Shown here: piece after piece, positions 14,498 to 21,557 of the stretch
How positions within the stretch are numbered: position 1 is the first letter of the stretch
Layout: every line of letters begins with the position of its first letter
DNA from: Eikenella sp963548155
Lineage (GTDB): Bacteria; Pseudomonadota; Gammaproteobacteria; Burkholderiales; Neisseriaceae
NCBI GenBank assembly: GCA_963548155.1
Contig: CAUUTP010000022.1
Location: 1 to 25,225, forward strand
DNA length: 25,225 nucleotides
Direction of reading: 5' to 3'
Made by a program: the position numbers and the translations under genes
The notes under the pieces: model-generated
Database searches by the model: none
Told to the model about the DNA's origin: nothing
Seen by the model: the letters and a program-made list of their open reading frames with translations, nothing else

Positions 14498-17167
14498 ATG
14501 CCCCAGCAAACCGCACACTACCTCAAAGACTACCACGCCCCCGAATACCTCGTGCCGCACATCCGCCTGAATTTCGATGTATACGAAGACCACACCGCCG
14601 TTACCGCCGAACTTTCCATCCAGCCCCAACCCGATGCCGGCGGCACATTGGTGCTGCAGGGCTCGGCCGAGCTGGTTTCCCTCGAGCTCAACGGCCAAAG
14701 GCTACCTGAAACCGCCTACATATTAGAAAACAACACCCTATCCATCCCAAATGTTCCCGCCCAGCCCTTCAAGCTAAACGTAGTCACCCGTCTTTATCCA
14801 CACAATAACAAATCCCTGATGGGGCTCTACGCGAGCGGCGGCAACCTCTACACCCAATGCGAACCGGAAGGCTTCCGCAAAATCACCTACCACCCCGACC
14901 GCCCAGACGTGATGGGCATCTACACCACCCGCATCAGCACCGACCGCGCCCGCTTCCCTGTGCTGCTTTCCAACGGCAACCGCACCGGCCACGGCACGCT
15001 GCCCGACAATCGCCACTGGGCCGAATGGCACGACCCCTTCACCAAACCCAGCTACCTGTTCGCCCTCGTGGCCGGCGATTTGGTGTGCACCCGCGACAGC
15101 TTCACCACCCGAAGTGGCCGCCAAGTGGCGCTCGAATTCTTCACCCGCGCCGAAGATGCCGGCAAAGTGCGCTTCGGCATCGAATCGCTCAAACACGCCA
15201 TGCGCTGGGACGAAACCCGTTTCGGCCTGGAATACGATTTGGATATTTTCATGGTGGTGGCCGTGGGCGACTTCAACATGGGCGCGATGGAAAACAAAGG
15301 CCTGAACATTTTCAACACCGCCTGCGTGCTGGCCGACAGCCGCACCGCCACCGACGCCGATTTCGAGCGCGTGGAAGGCGTGATTGCCCACGAATACTTC
15401 CACAACTGGACCGGCAACCGCGTTACCTGCCGCGACTGGTTTCAGCTCTCGCTCAAAGAAGGCCTCACCGTATTCCGCGACCAAGAATTCTCCGCCGACC
15501 GCGCCAGCCGCGAAGTCCGCCGGATTGAAAACGTATCCTTCCTGCGTGCCCACCAATTCCCCGAAGACGCCAGCCCCACCGCCCATCCCGTGCGCCCCGC
15601 CAGCTATGTGGAAATGAACAATTTCTACACCCTCACCGTGTATGAAAAAGGCGCGGAAGTGGTGCGCATGTATCACACCTTCCTCGGCGAAGAGGGCTTC
15701 CAGAAAGGCATGAAGCTTTATTTCCAGCGCCACGACGGCCAAGCCGTTACCTGCGACGACTTCCGCGCCGCCATGGCCGATGCCAACGGCTTCGATTTCG
15801 AGCAATTCGCCCTGTGGTACAGCCAGGCCGGCACGCCGGTGCTGGAGGTTTCAGGTAGCCTGCAAGCCGACAACCGCTTCGTGCTGAACATCCGCCAAAG
15901 CATACCGCCCACTCCCGATATGGCCGCCAAACAGCCGATGATGATTCCGCTCAAACTCGCCCTGTTCAGCGCCGACGAAGACACCTTCGGCCAGCCCATC
16001 CACTTCAGGCTACCTGAAAGCGTACAGGAGCAAACCGAAGCCGTGCTCACCCTGCGCCAGGCCGAAGAAAGCGTTGCCCTGCAATTTGAAGGCGGCTATC
16101 AACAAGTCGTCCCCTCCCTGCTGCGCGGCTTCTCCGCCCCGGTAAACCTGAACTACGCCTACAGTGAGCACGAACTCTCCGTGCTGCTCGCCTGCGACAG
16201 CGACCCCTTCGCCCGCTGGGAAGCCGCGCAAACCCTCTACCGCCGCGCCATCGCTGCCAACGAAGCCGCCCTGCTTTCAGGTGGCCCCCTGCCCGAGCAC
16301 GGTGCGCTGCTGCAAGCCATCGACTACGTTTTGCGTGCCGACATCAGCGCCGCCTTCCAAGCCGCCCTGCTCGCCATTCCCAACGAAGCCGAACTCTGGG
16401 CCGGCCACCAAAACATCGATCCGCTCATCGTCCACCGTGCCCGCGAAGCCCTGCTCGATTTGATTGCTACGCACTTTGCCGAACAATTCGCCACACTCAA
16501 CGCCGAAGCCCGCCGCATGGAGGAAGAGCAATCCGGCCTGGCCGAGCCCTACGAATACCACCCGCAGCAAGCCGGCTGGCGCGCCCTGCGCAATGCCTGC
16601 CGCGCCTTCATCCTGCGCGCCCGCCCCGGGCACATCGACCAAGTGGCCGCCAACTACAGCCAGATGGCACACAACATGACCCACGAATGGGGCATCCTCA
16701 GCGCCATCAACCACAACGAGCGCCCCGAGCGCAACCGCCTGCTCGAACAGTTCGCCGCCAAATTCCACAGCGACGACCTCGTGATGTGCAAATACTTCAG
16801 CCTGATTGCCGCCAGCCACCGCGCCGATACCCCCGCGCAAGTGGCCGCCGCGCTCGAACACCCCGCCTTTAGCCTGGAAAACCCCAACAAAGCCCGCGCC
16901 CTGCTCGGCAGCTTCAGCCGCAACGTGCCGCACTTCCACGCCGCAGACGGCAGCGGCTACGCCTTCCTCGCCGGCCAAATCGGACGCATCGACCGCTTCA
17001 ACCCCCAAATCGCCGCCCGTCTCGCCCAAGCCTTCAACATCTGCGCCCAGCTCGAACCACAGCGCCGCAGCCTGATGCGCGCCGAGCTGCAAAAACTCGC
17101 CGAAAACCCCGCCCTCTCCAAAGACAGCGGCGAAATCATCAGCAAGATTTTGCAGGCTTCCGCATAG
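14498..17167 (+). CDS. pepN: Aminopeptidase N (M1 family zinc metallopeptidase)
   Basis: PepN removes N-terminal residues from peptides in the cytoplasm. The 889-residue product contains the exopeptidase motif GAMEN (262-266), the zinc site HEYFH (298-302), and the third ligand E321 in LKEGLT. The long helical C-terminal domain of the bacterial PepN subfamily follows, with the KEGLTVFRDQEFS signature after the zinc site. Length is close to the E. coli enzyme (870). Three uptake sequences lie inside the gene (14699, 15850, 16007), read in different frames as RLPET, SGSL and RLPES. At least two are in the less conserved middle of the protein. A TAAAAT at 14458-14463 may be the promoter -10. It ends at a strong bidirectional hairpin. 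Confidence 0.96.
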   Translation: MPQQTAHYLKDYHAPEYLVPHIRLNFDVYEDHTAVTAELSIQPQPDAGGTLVLQGSAELVSLELNGQRLPETAYILENNTLSIPNVPAQPFKLNVVTRLYPHNNKSLMGLYASGGNLYTQCEPEGFRKITYHPDRPDVMGIYTTRISTDRARFPVLLSNGNRTGHGTLPDNRHWAEWHDPFTKPSYLFALVAGDLVCTRDSFTTRSGRQVALEFFTRAEDAGKVRFGIESLKHAMRWDETRFGLEYDLDIFMVVAVGDFNMGAMENKGLNIFNTACVLADSRTATDADFERVEGVIAHEYFHNWTGNRVTCRDWFQLSLKEGLTVFRDQEFSADRASREVRRIENVSFLRAHQFPEDASPTAHPVRPASYVEMNNFYTLTVYEKGAEVVRMYHTFLGEEGFQKGMKLYFQRHDGQAVTCDDFRAAMADANGFDFEQFALWYSQAGTPVLEVSGSLQADNRFVLNIRQSIPPTPDMAAKQPMMIPLKLALFSADEDTFGQPIHFRLPESVQEQTEAVLTLRQAEESVALQFEGGYQQVVPSLLRGFSAPVNLNYAYSEHELSVLLACDSDPFARWEAAQTLYRRAIAANEAALLSGGPLPEHGALLQAIDYVLRADISAAFQAALLAIPNEAELWAGHQNIDPLIVHRAREALLDLIATHFAEQFATLNAEARRMEEEQSGLAEPYEYHPQQAGWRALRNACRAFILRARPGHIDQVAANYSQMAHNMTHEWGILSAINHNERPERNRLLEQFAAKFHSDDLVMCKYFSLIAASHRADTPAQVAAALEHPAFSLENPNKARALLGSFSRNVPHFHAADGSGYAFLAGQIGRIDRFNPQIAARLAQAFNICAQLEPQRRSLMRAELQKLAENPALSKDSGEIISKILQASA

Positions 17168-17176
17168 GGGGAACAC

Positions 17177-17215
17177 AACAAAAGGCTACCTGAAACTTTC
17201 AGGTAGCCTTTTGTT
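17177..17215. terminator. Bidirectional DUS terminator between pepN and hemO
   Basis: AACAAAAGGCTACCTGAAA (17177-17195) and TTTCAGGTAGCCTTTTGTT (17197-17215) make a perfect 19-base inverted repeat around a single C. It has A/T flanks suited to termination in both directions and lies between two convergent stop codons. Confidence 0.8.
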
Positions 17216-17238
17216 ATGCCGAAAACGGCTATCAAGCC

Positions 17239-17823
17239 TTACGCGGCTTCGGGCAATTCGAAGATTTCGCGCAGCAGTTTTTTGTAGAAGGCAAAAGCGG
17301 TGAGCGCGCCTTGCAGGGCTTGTTCGCGTTCGCTATCTGAAATGCCCAGATTGTTCAGCTGCTCGGCAAAGCGGCGCCAGTGTTTGCCCCGGCCGTCGGC
17401 ATGCGGGCCGAGGTGGCGGGCACCGTGTTCGGCGTTGTAGCCGAGGTTGTTTTGCGCATCTTTAAACAAGAAGGCGGCGCCCACGTTGGAGCCTTCGGCG
17501 CAATAGAGCCAGCCCAATGCTTCTGCACCTTCCGGCTTGGGAATAGGCAGGGAAACGGCTTTTTCGGCAGCGTTCAGGTCTTGCAGGTCGAGGATGACAT
17601 CATCGTAGCGGGCAAGCTCGGCCAGGCCGGTGATTTTTTCGTTGAGCTGCGGGTTTTTGTAGATATCATCCACAATTTTGTGGAACACGGCTTGCAGTTG
17701 TAGGAAGCGGATGTAGTTTTCGGTGTTGTCGAAAGGTTTAACCGACATCACCAGCTCATCCACGCTGTCGTGGGTGGTGCGGCAGTTTTCTTTCAGGTAT
17801 TGGTTGAACGGGATATCTTGCAT
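17239..17823 (-). CDS. hemO: Biliverdin-producing heme oxygenase (HemO type)
   Basis: HemO cleaves imported heme with O2 and reducing electrons, releasing Fe2+, CO and biliverdin in the cytoplasm. The 194-residue protein closely resembles my memory of neisserial HemO. It has TTHDSVDELVMSV with the proximal ligand H18, LQAVFHKIVDDIY, GWLYCAEGSNVGAAFLF, and the GARHLGPHADGRGKHWR block. No signal peptide is seen. The ATG at 17823 is preceded by AAGGAAAAC. It lies 125 bases downstream of hpuB on the same strand, so heme uptake and heme breakdown are probably one iron-regulated unit. In N. meningitidis hemO is also coupled to a hemoglobin receptor gene (hmbR), though in a different order. Confidence 0.93.
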   Translation of the reverse strand: MQDIPFNQYLKENCRTTHDSVDELVMSVKPFDNTENYIRFLQLQAVFHKIVDDIYKNPQLNEKITGLAELARYDDVILDLQDLNAAEKAVSLPIPKPEGAEALGWLYCAEGSNVGAAFLFKDAQNNLGYNAEHGARHLGPHADGRGKHWRRFAEQLNNLGISDSEREQALQGALTAFAFYKKLLREIFELPEAA

Positions 17824-17863
17824 GGTTTGTTTTCCTTGTTTAAAGGTGTGTTGCTAACATCAA

Positions 17864-17903
17864 TTTCAGGTAGCCTCCAAAGAAGCGCAGAGGCTACCTG
17901 AAA
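17864..17903 (-). terminator. DUS inverted pair between hpuB and hemO (attenuating hairpin?)
   Basis: TTTCAGGTAGCCTC (17864-17877) and GAGGCTACCTGAAA (17890-17903) form a 14-base stem with a 12-base loop. On the minus strand no T run follows (ATTGATG), so it may only partly terminate or may stabilise mRNA ends. The palindrome GCTTCAACGTAGTTGAAAC (17910-17928) lies beside it. Confidence 0.4.
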
Positions 17904-17948
17904 ATGTAAGCTTCAACGTAGTTGAAACAGTTTCCTTACTGCCAAGGT

Positions 17949-20387
17949 TTAAAACTTGGCTTCGATAATAAGGCCGAAATTGCGGCCGGGCGCGCTGAAA
18001 CGCTCAAGGCCGGCATGGGCGCAGCCATCGTGGTGGGCGATACCGCTTCGGTCGGTACAGTTATCCACACGGTTTACCGTGCCGAATTCGCGAATGCTGC
18101 GCAGGGTTTCCCAAGTGTAGTAATGACGGTTGAACAGGTTGTAAATGCCCGCGCTAATCGTTACATGTTTCCTAAACTGGTAACGGGCGGTTAAATCTAC
18201 CAACCAGATATTGCTGCTGTGGCGTGCATAAGGGAAAACCCTGCCCGTATTGTCGTAGGAGGCAACGGTGTCTTCCGGTTTTTTGCGCGCAAAATAGCTA
18301 ACGTTCAAATCCACGCCCCAACGGTTATCCGGCTGCTGGTAACCGATACCGATCACGCCGTTAAACGGCTGGATGGCGTTAATCGGGATATTGCCGTCGG
18401 CTTCGCCTTTGGTGTAGTTCGCGGCCAAGGTGGTGTACATACCGGCGGGCAGGCCGATGCTATCGAGATTCCAGCGGGCTTTCAGCTCCAAACCTTTGAT
18501 TTCGGCCTGGGAACGGTTCACGTTTTGGTAAACGTCGGCGTATTCGCGGTTGCTCAAAGTTCTGGTGGTATAGTTCCAGGTCATCACCTCTTTGTAGCCG
18601 CGGTTCACGAAATCGATGAAATCGGTGTAGCGGGTGCGGTAGCCGGAAAGGCGTACATGTCCCCAATTGCCGTGCACATCGATGCCCAGCTCAACGTTTT
18701 TGGAGCGTTCGGCTTTCAGGTTCGGATTGGGCTCGACATAAAACAGAGTGTTGGGGAAATAGAACCACATTTCATCTGTGGTCGGCGCGCGGAAGCCGGT
18801 GCTGTATTTGCCTTGCAGGGTGACCGACGGGCTGATGTTCCAATCCAATGCAGCCACATAGCTGGGCGAACTAAAGCGTGCCTGTTGGTTCCACAGGCCT
18901 TTGGTTTCAAGCTGGCCTTTCACGTCGGGGTTGAAACTTTCCGTATCCAGGGTGTGCATTTTGATGCGGTCGTAGCGCACACCGAGGTTCAGCTTAAAGC
19001 GGTCGCTGAAGCGCAGGGTATTGTTCCAATAAAGATTCGTGTTATTGGATTGAGTGCTGACCAAGAACTCTTTTTCATCGCGGTCGGAAGCCAGGCGGTC
19101 AGGATAGAAAACGTATGTCCAATAACTGGTGTTGCTGTTGGTGTTGCGTTTGCGCGATCCGCCCACGCCGTAGGCCATATCCCACGTCAGGCTTTTGCCG
19201 AAATCGAAATGTTTTTCGGCGGCCACTTTGAATTGGTCGGTATCGTAATTCAGGCTGCGGCGGATGAAATAGTTTTCAGCACTCCGCCCCATCCGTTGAA
19301 TGTAATCTTGAGTGGGAATATCCCAAGTCAAGGTGGTCATGCGGATTTTCTGCCGGTCTAGGCTCACCGTCAGCTTGTTCCACGGCCCCCATTCCAGCAG
19401 GTTTTCGTACTCCAAGCCAACACGGCGGCGGTAGGCCACGTCTTGGCGGTAGCGGTAGCTGGTGTGATCATAAGCACCAAACAGATTAGAGAACTCATCC
19501 GTTTCCCGATCCTGTCGGGTGGTTTCGTAAATACCGCTCAGATAGTTGCTGTCGTTGAAGTGATAGCCGAGGCGGAACAGGTCGGCATGATCTTCCGTGT
19601 TTTGCGGGTCGGGAGTGCCGCGTGCCACGCCGCTATATGTTGTATTACCAAATTGGTAGTTGTTATTGAAACGCAGATTGACGTTTTGGCCTTCTTTATG
19701 GTTTTTGGTTTCGTGCCCGTTACGCACAGTGCCCACCACCAAGGCATCAAACCCGCCCAGCCGACCGGCAGCGGTAATGCTGGCCAACCATTGTTCGGAG
19801 CGGCTCAGGTAGCCGGTTTTCATGCCGACATGGTATGGCTTGTCTTCATCCACATAATCGCGCGGCGATTTGGTGCGGTAAATCACTGCACCGCCCAATG
19901 CGCCGCTGCCGGCGGTGATAGAATCAGCACCTTTGCTGATGGTTACCTCGCTCATGTGCTCCAATTCGGCAGCGTTGCGGTTGGTGTTGAAGTTGCCATA
20001 TGCGCCAAACAGTTCTTGGAAAGCGGAAGAAGAGCGGCTTTCACCTTGGTCGAGGCCGTCCACTACGATGGCTACGCGATCTTTATCCACGCCGCGGATA
20101 CTGAAACCATTGGAGCCGGCACGGCCGCCTTCGGCCACACTGATGCCGGGATCGTAGCGCACCATATCGCGGATGTCCTGCACCATTTCTTTATCCAGCT
20201 GCTCGCGGCGGATGCGTTCGCGACCAAGCTGGCGCGGCGCATGCCTGCGACCTTGGATTTCGATGGTTTCCAATTGGGCGGAACCGGCATCGTCCGTTTC
20301 GCCCGCTGCCCAAATCGGGGCAGAGAAGATGCTGCACAGAGCCAAGAACAAAATACTTGGCCGGTGTTGATGGATATGTGTTTTCAT
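17949..20387 (-). CDS. hpuB: TonB-dependent hemoglobin/haptoglobin-hemoglobin receptor (HpuB-like)
   Basis: This outer-membrane receptor is predicted to extract heme from hemoglobin or hemoglobin-haptoglobin using TonB energy. The 812 residues include a signal peptide (about 1-27), a TonB-box-like ETIEIQG, and a plug domain (about 50-165) with RYDPGISVAEGGRAGSNGF and IRGVDKDRVAIVVDGL. A beta barrel follows, ending IEAKF with terminal Phe. The heme-receptor signature FRAP (532-535)...NPNL (554-557) is present, but no His lies between the two motifs. The length and plug sequence fit HpuB (about 810) better than HmbR (about 790). The only mature cysteines, C777 and C789, bracket a loop with H785-H786. 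It follows hpuA by 49 bases, with one uptake sequence at 20418 between them. Confidence 0.88.
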   Translation of the reverse strand: MKTHIHQHRPSILFLALCSIFSAPIWAAGETDDAGSAQLETIEIQGRRHAPRQLGRERIRREQLDKEMVQDIRDMVRYDPGISVAEGGRAGSNGFSIRGVDKDRVAIVVDGLDQGESRSSSAFQELFGAYGNFNTNRNAAELEHMSEVTISKGADSITAGSGALGGAVIYRTKSPRDYVDEDKPYHVGMKTGYLSRSEQWLASITAAGRLGGFDALVVGTVRNGHETKNHKEGQNVNLRFNNNYQFGNTTYSGVARGTPDPQNTEDHADLFRLGYHFNDSNYLSGIYETTRQDRETDEFSNLFGAYDHTSYRYRQDVAYRRRVGLEYENLLEWGPWNKLTVSLDRQKIRMTTLTWDIPTQDYIQRMGRSAENYFIRRSLNYDTDQFKVAAEKHFDFGKSLTWDMAYGVGGSRKRNTNSNTSYWTYVFYPDRLASDRDEKEFLVSTQSNNTNLYWNNTLRFSDRFKLNLGVRYDRIKMHTLDTESFNPDVKGQLETKGLWNQQARFSSPSYVAALDWNISPSVTLQGKYSTGFRAPTTDEMWFYFPNTLFYVEPNPNLKAERSKNVELGIDVHGNWGHVRLSGYRTRYTDFIDFVNRGYKEVMTWNYTTRTLSNREYADVYQNVNRSQAEIKGLELKARWNLDSIGLPAGMYTTLAANYTKGEADGNIPINAIQPFNGVIGIGYQQPDNRWGVDLNVSYFARKKPEDTVASYDNTGRVFPYARHSSNIWLVDLTARYQFRKHVTISAGIYNLFNRHYYTWETLRSIREFGTVNRVDNCTDRSGIAHHDGCAHAGLERFSAPGRNFGLIIEAKF

Positions 20388-20436
20388 GATTCTGTTAGCG
20401 AATTGAAAATGAAATAAAGGCTACCTGAAAATAGGA

Positions 20437-21411
20437 TTAGGGATTAACGGGGGTTAAATCTGTGGCCGTGGTATCGCGGTCACGTCGAGTATCGGTGGCT
20501 GAACCGCCAAATACGCTGTCGAGGCTGCGGTTGCCGCTGAAAGTAACCTTGCCGCCGATTTCCGTACCGGCCGGGTCGTACCAACCGCTCTTGCCGTAAA
20601 AACCGCCGTTCACTTGGCCGCTCACTCCGCCTGAAGAGGCTGTGCCGCTGAACGTATTGCCGTTTACGGTAACGTCGTTGAAATCGATGTCCGCACCAAA
20701 ATCGGCATTGCCTTTAATCGTGCCGCCCACTTTTCCGGTGTTGAAATTGACGGTTAGCAGAGAGTTAACCCTACGTGCCGGATTGCTGTCGGTATTGTAG
20801 GACGAGGCCACAACCGAACCATCTTTCACGCGGAAGGCCCAAACTTCGTAGGTAGCTTTGCCGGTGGGTGCAGTAGCGCCATCACGCTTCTGCATGTCCG
20901 CCGTGTCGGCCAATATGCCGCCCGCGAATAGGTCGGTTTGCCCGTCGGCACCAATCCATGCGCCATAACGCACCGATTGCAGGTAACCTGCGGGGAAATT
21001 AGCATCACCGTTTTCACAACACACCAGCAGCTTGTTGCCATCGCTTGAGGTTTGCGGATTAAGCTTGGTGGGTTGGCTTTTGTCGGGCGTAAAACGGCTG
21101 GAGAAGTTTGGTGGATTAGTGAAACCATCAAAGGCATAACTTTTACCGTTTGGCGCCTGATAGATGAATTTGTTTTCAGACGACGGCGTACCCCAATACT
21201 CCACATACCACGATACATAACGCAGCTGCCCGTTACCGGTTTGGAAGGTGGTGGGTGTTTCGCCCGTGCTGGCCGGACCAAGGATTTTGCTGGAGTCGGC
21301 CGGAGTCAACGGCGGTATGGGAGCGGTACCGTCTGGAATGTTTACCCCGCCGCTGCCGGCACATCCTGCCAATACGGCAGCCACAGACAAAGATAAAATC
21401 AGGTGTTTCAT
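20437..21411 (-). CDS. hpuA: Surface lipoprotein, HpuA-like (TbpB-type barrel), Slam substrate
   Basis: This is the predicted lipoprotein partner of the downstream TonB receptor. The lipobox L14-A15-G16-C17 ends a short signal peptide, so mature Cys17 is lipidated. A Gly/Pro-rich tether follows (18-50), then a beta-rich domain and a C-terminal small barrel with FSGTASSGGVSGQVNGGFYG and EIGGKVTFSG, as in transferrin-binding protein B and HpuA. Adjacent cysteines C131-C132 are present. Length is 324 residues, near known HpuA proteins. The assignment rests mainly on fold-like motifs, on the position directly before hpuB, and on the divergent Slam gene; HpuA sequences diverge strongly. Unlike the phase-variable meningococcal gene, no long poly-G tract is seen. 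A promoter with a Fur-like site precedes it. Confidence 0.8.
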   Translation of the reverse strand: MKHLILSLSVAAVLAGCAGSGGVNIPDGTAPIPPLTPADSSKILGPASTGETPTTFQTGNGQLRYVSWYVEYWGTPSSENKFIYQAPNGKSYAFDGFTNPPNFSSRFTPDKSQPTKLNPQTSSDGNKLLVCCENGDANFPAGYLQSVRYGAWIGADGQTDLFAGGILADTADMQKRDGATAPTGKATYEVWAFRVKDGSVVASSYNTDSNPARRVNSLLTVNFNTGKVGGTIKGNADFGADIDFNDVTVNGNTFSGTASSGGVSGQVNGGFYGKSGWYDPAGTEIGGKVTFSGNRSLDSVFGGSATDTRRDRDTTATDLTPVNP

Positions 21412-21444
21412 GCTTACTTAAATCCTGCCTTCGTTAAAAAGAAT

Positions 21445-21462
21445 GGTAATATATCTCATTTC
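21445..21462 (-). promoter_or_regulatory. Candidate Fur box overlapping the hpuA -10
   Basis: The minus-strand 18-mer GAAATGAGATATATTACC matches the classical Fur consensus at 11 positions by my alignment. It overlaps the predicted hpuA -10, where Fur binding would block initiation. The match is weak; the biological context (heme-iron uptake) is the stronger argument. Confidence 0.4.
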
Positions 21463-21476
21463 CATACATAAGAAAA
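21448..21476 (-). promoter_or_regulatory. Candidate promoter of hpuA-hpuB-hemO
   Basis: TTTTCT (21476-21471) and TATATT (21453-21448) are separated by exactly 17 bases on the minus strand. Transcription would begin about 30 bases upstream of the hpuA ATG (21411). Confidence 0.5.
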
Positions 21477-21520
21477 CCGCTTTATTTGCACGAAATATCT
21501 AAACTTAACGAAACCTTATC

Positions 21521-21536
21521 CATTATATTTCATTAT
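21521..21536 (+). promoter_or_regulatory. Tandem CATTAT hexamers upstream of the Slam gene
   Basis: CATTAT occurs at 21521-21526 and 21531-21536, ten bases apart. The hexamer resembles half of a Fur site, and the first copy overlaps a possible -10 TATATT (21524-21529). This could bring slam under the same iron control as the divergent hpuA operon. It is suggestive only, because the region is very A+T-rich. Confidence 0.3.
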
Positions 21537-21557
21537 TTTCAAACAATTATTTATCAT

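Noticed and set aside
14774..15805. Minus-strand open frame of 343 codons opposite pepN
   Set aside because: Antisense shadow of the zinc peptidase; rich in His, Gly and Ala without domain signals.
18219..19361. Plus-strand open frame of 380 codons opposite hpuB
   Set aside because: Antisense to the receptor gene, with no ribosome site or family features.
19805..19816. CTCAGGTAGCCG in hpuB as an uptake sequence
   Set aside because: Two mismatches to the 12-mer; likely chance or decay, so not counted.
21330..21411. Poly-G phase-variation tract at the start of hpuA
   Set aside because: The longest G run near the lipobox is only four bases, too short for slippage.
21486..21557. TTG start for Slam giving 24 more residues
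   Set aside because: It would place the hydrophobic signal peptide internally and lies in the A+T-rich control region.
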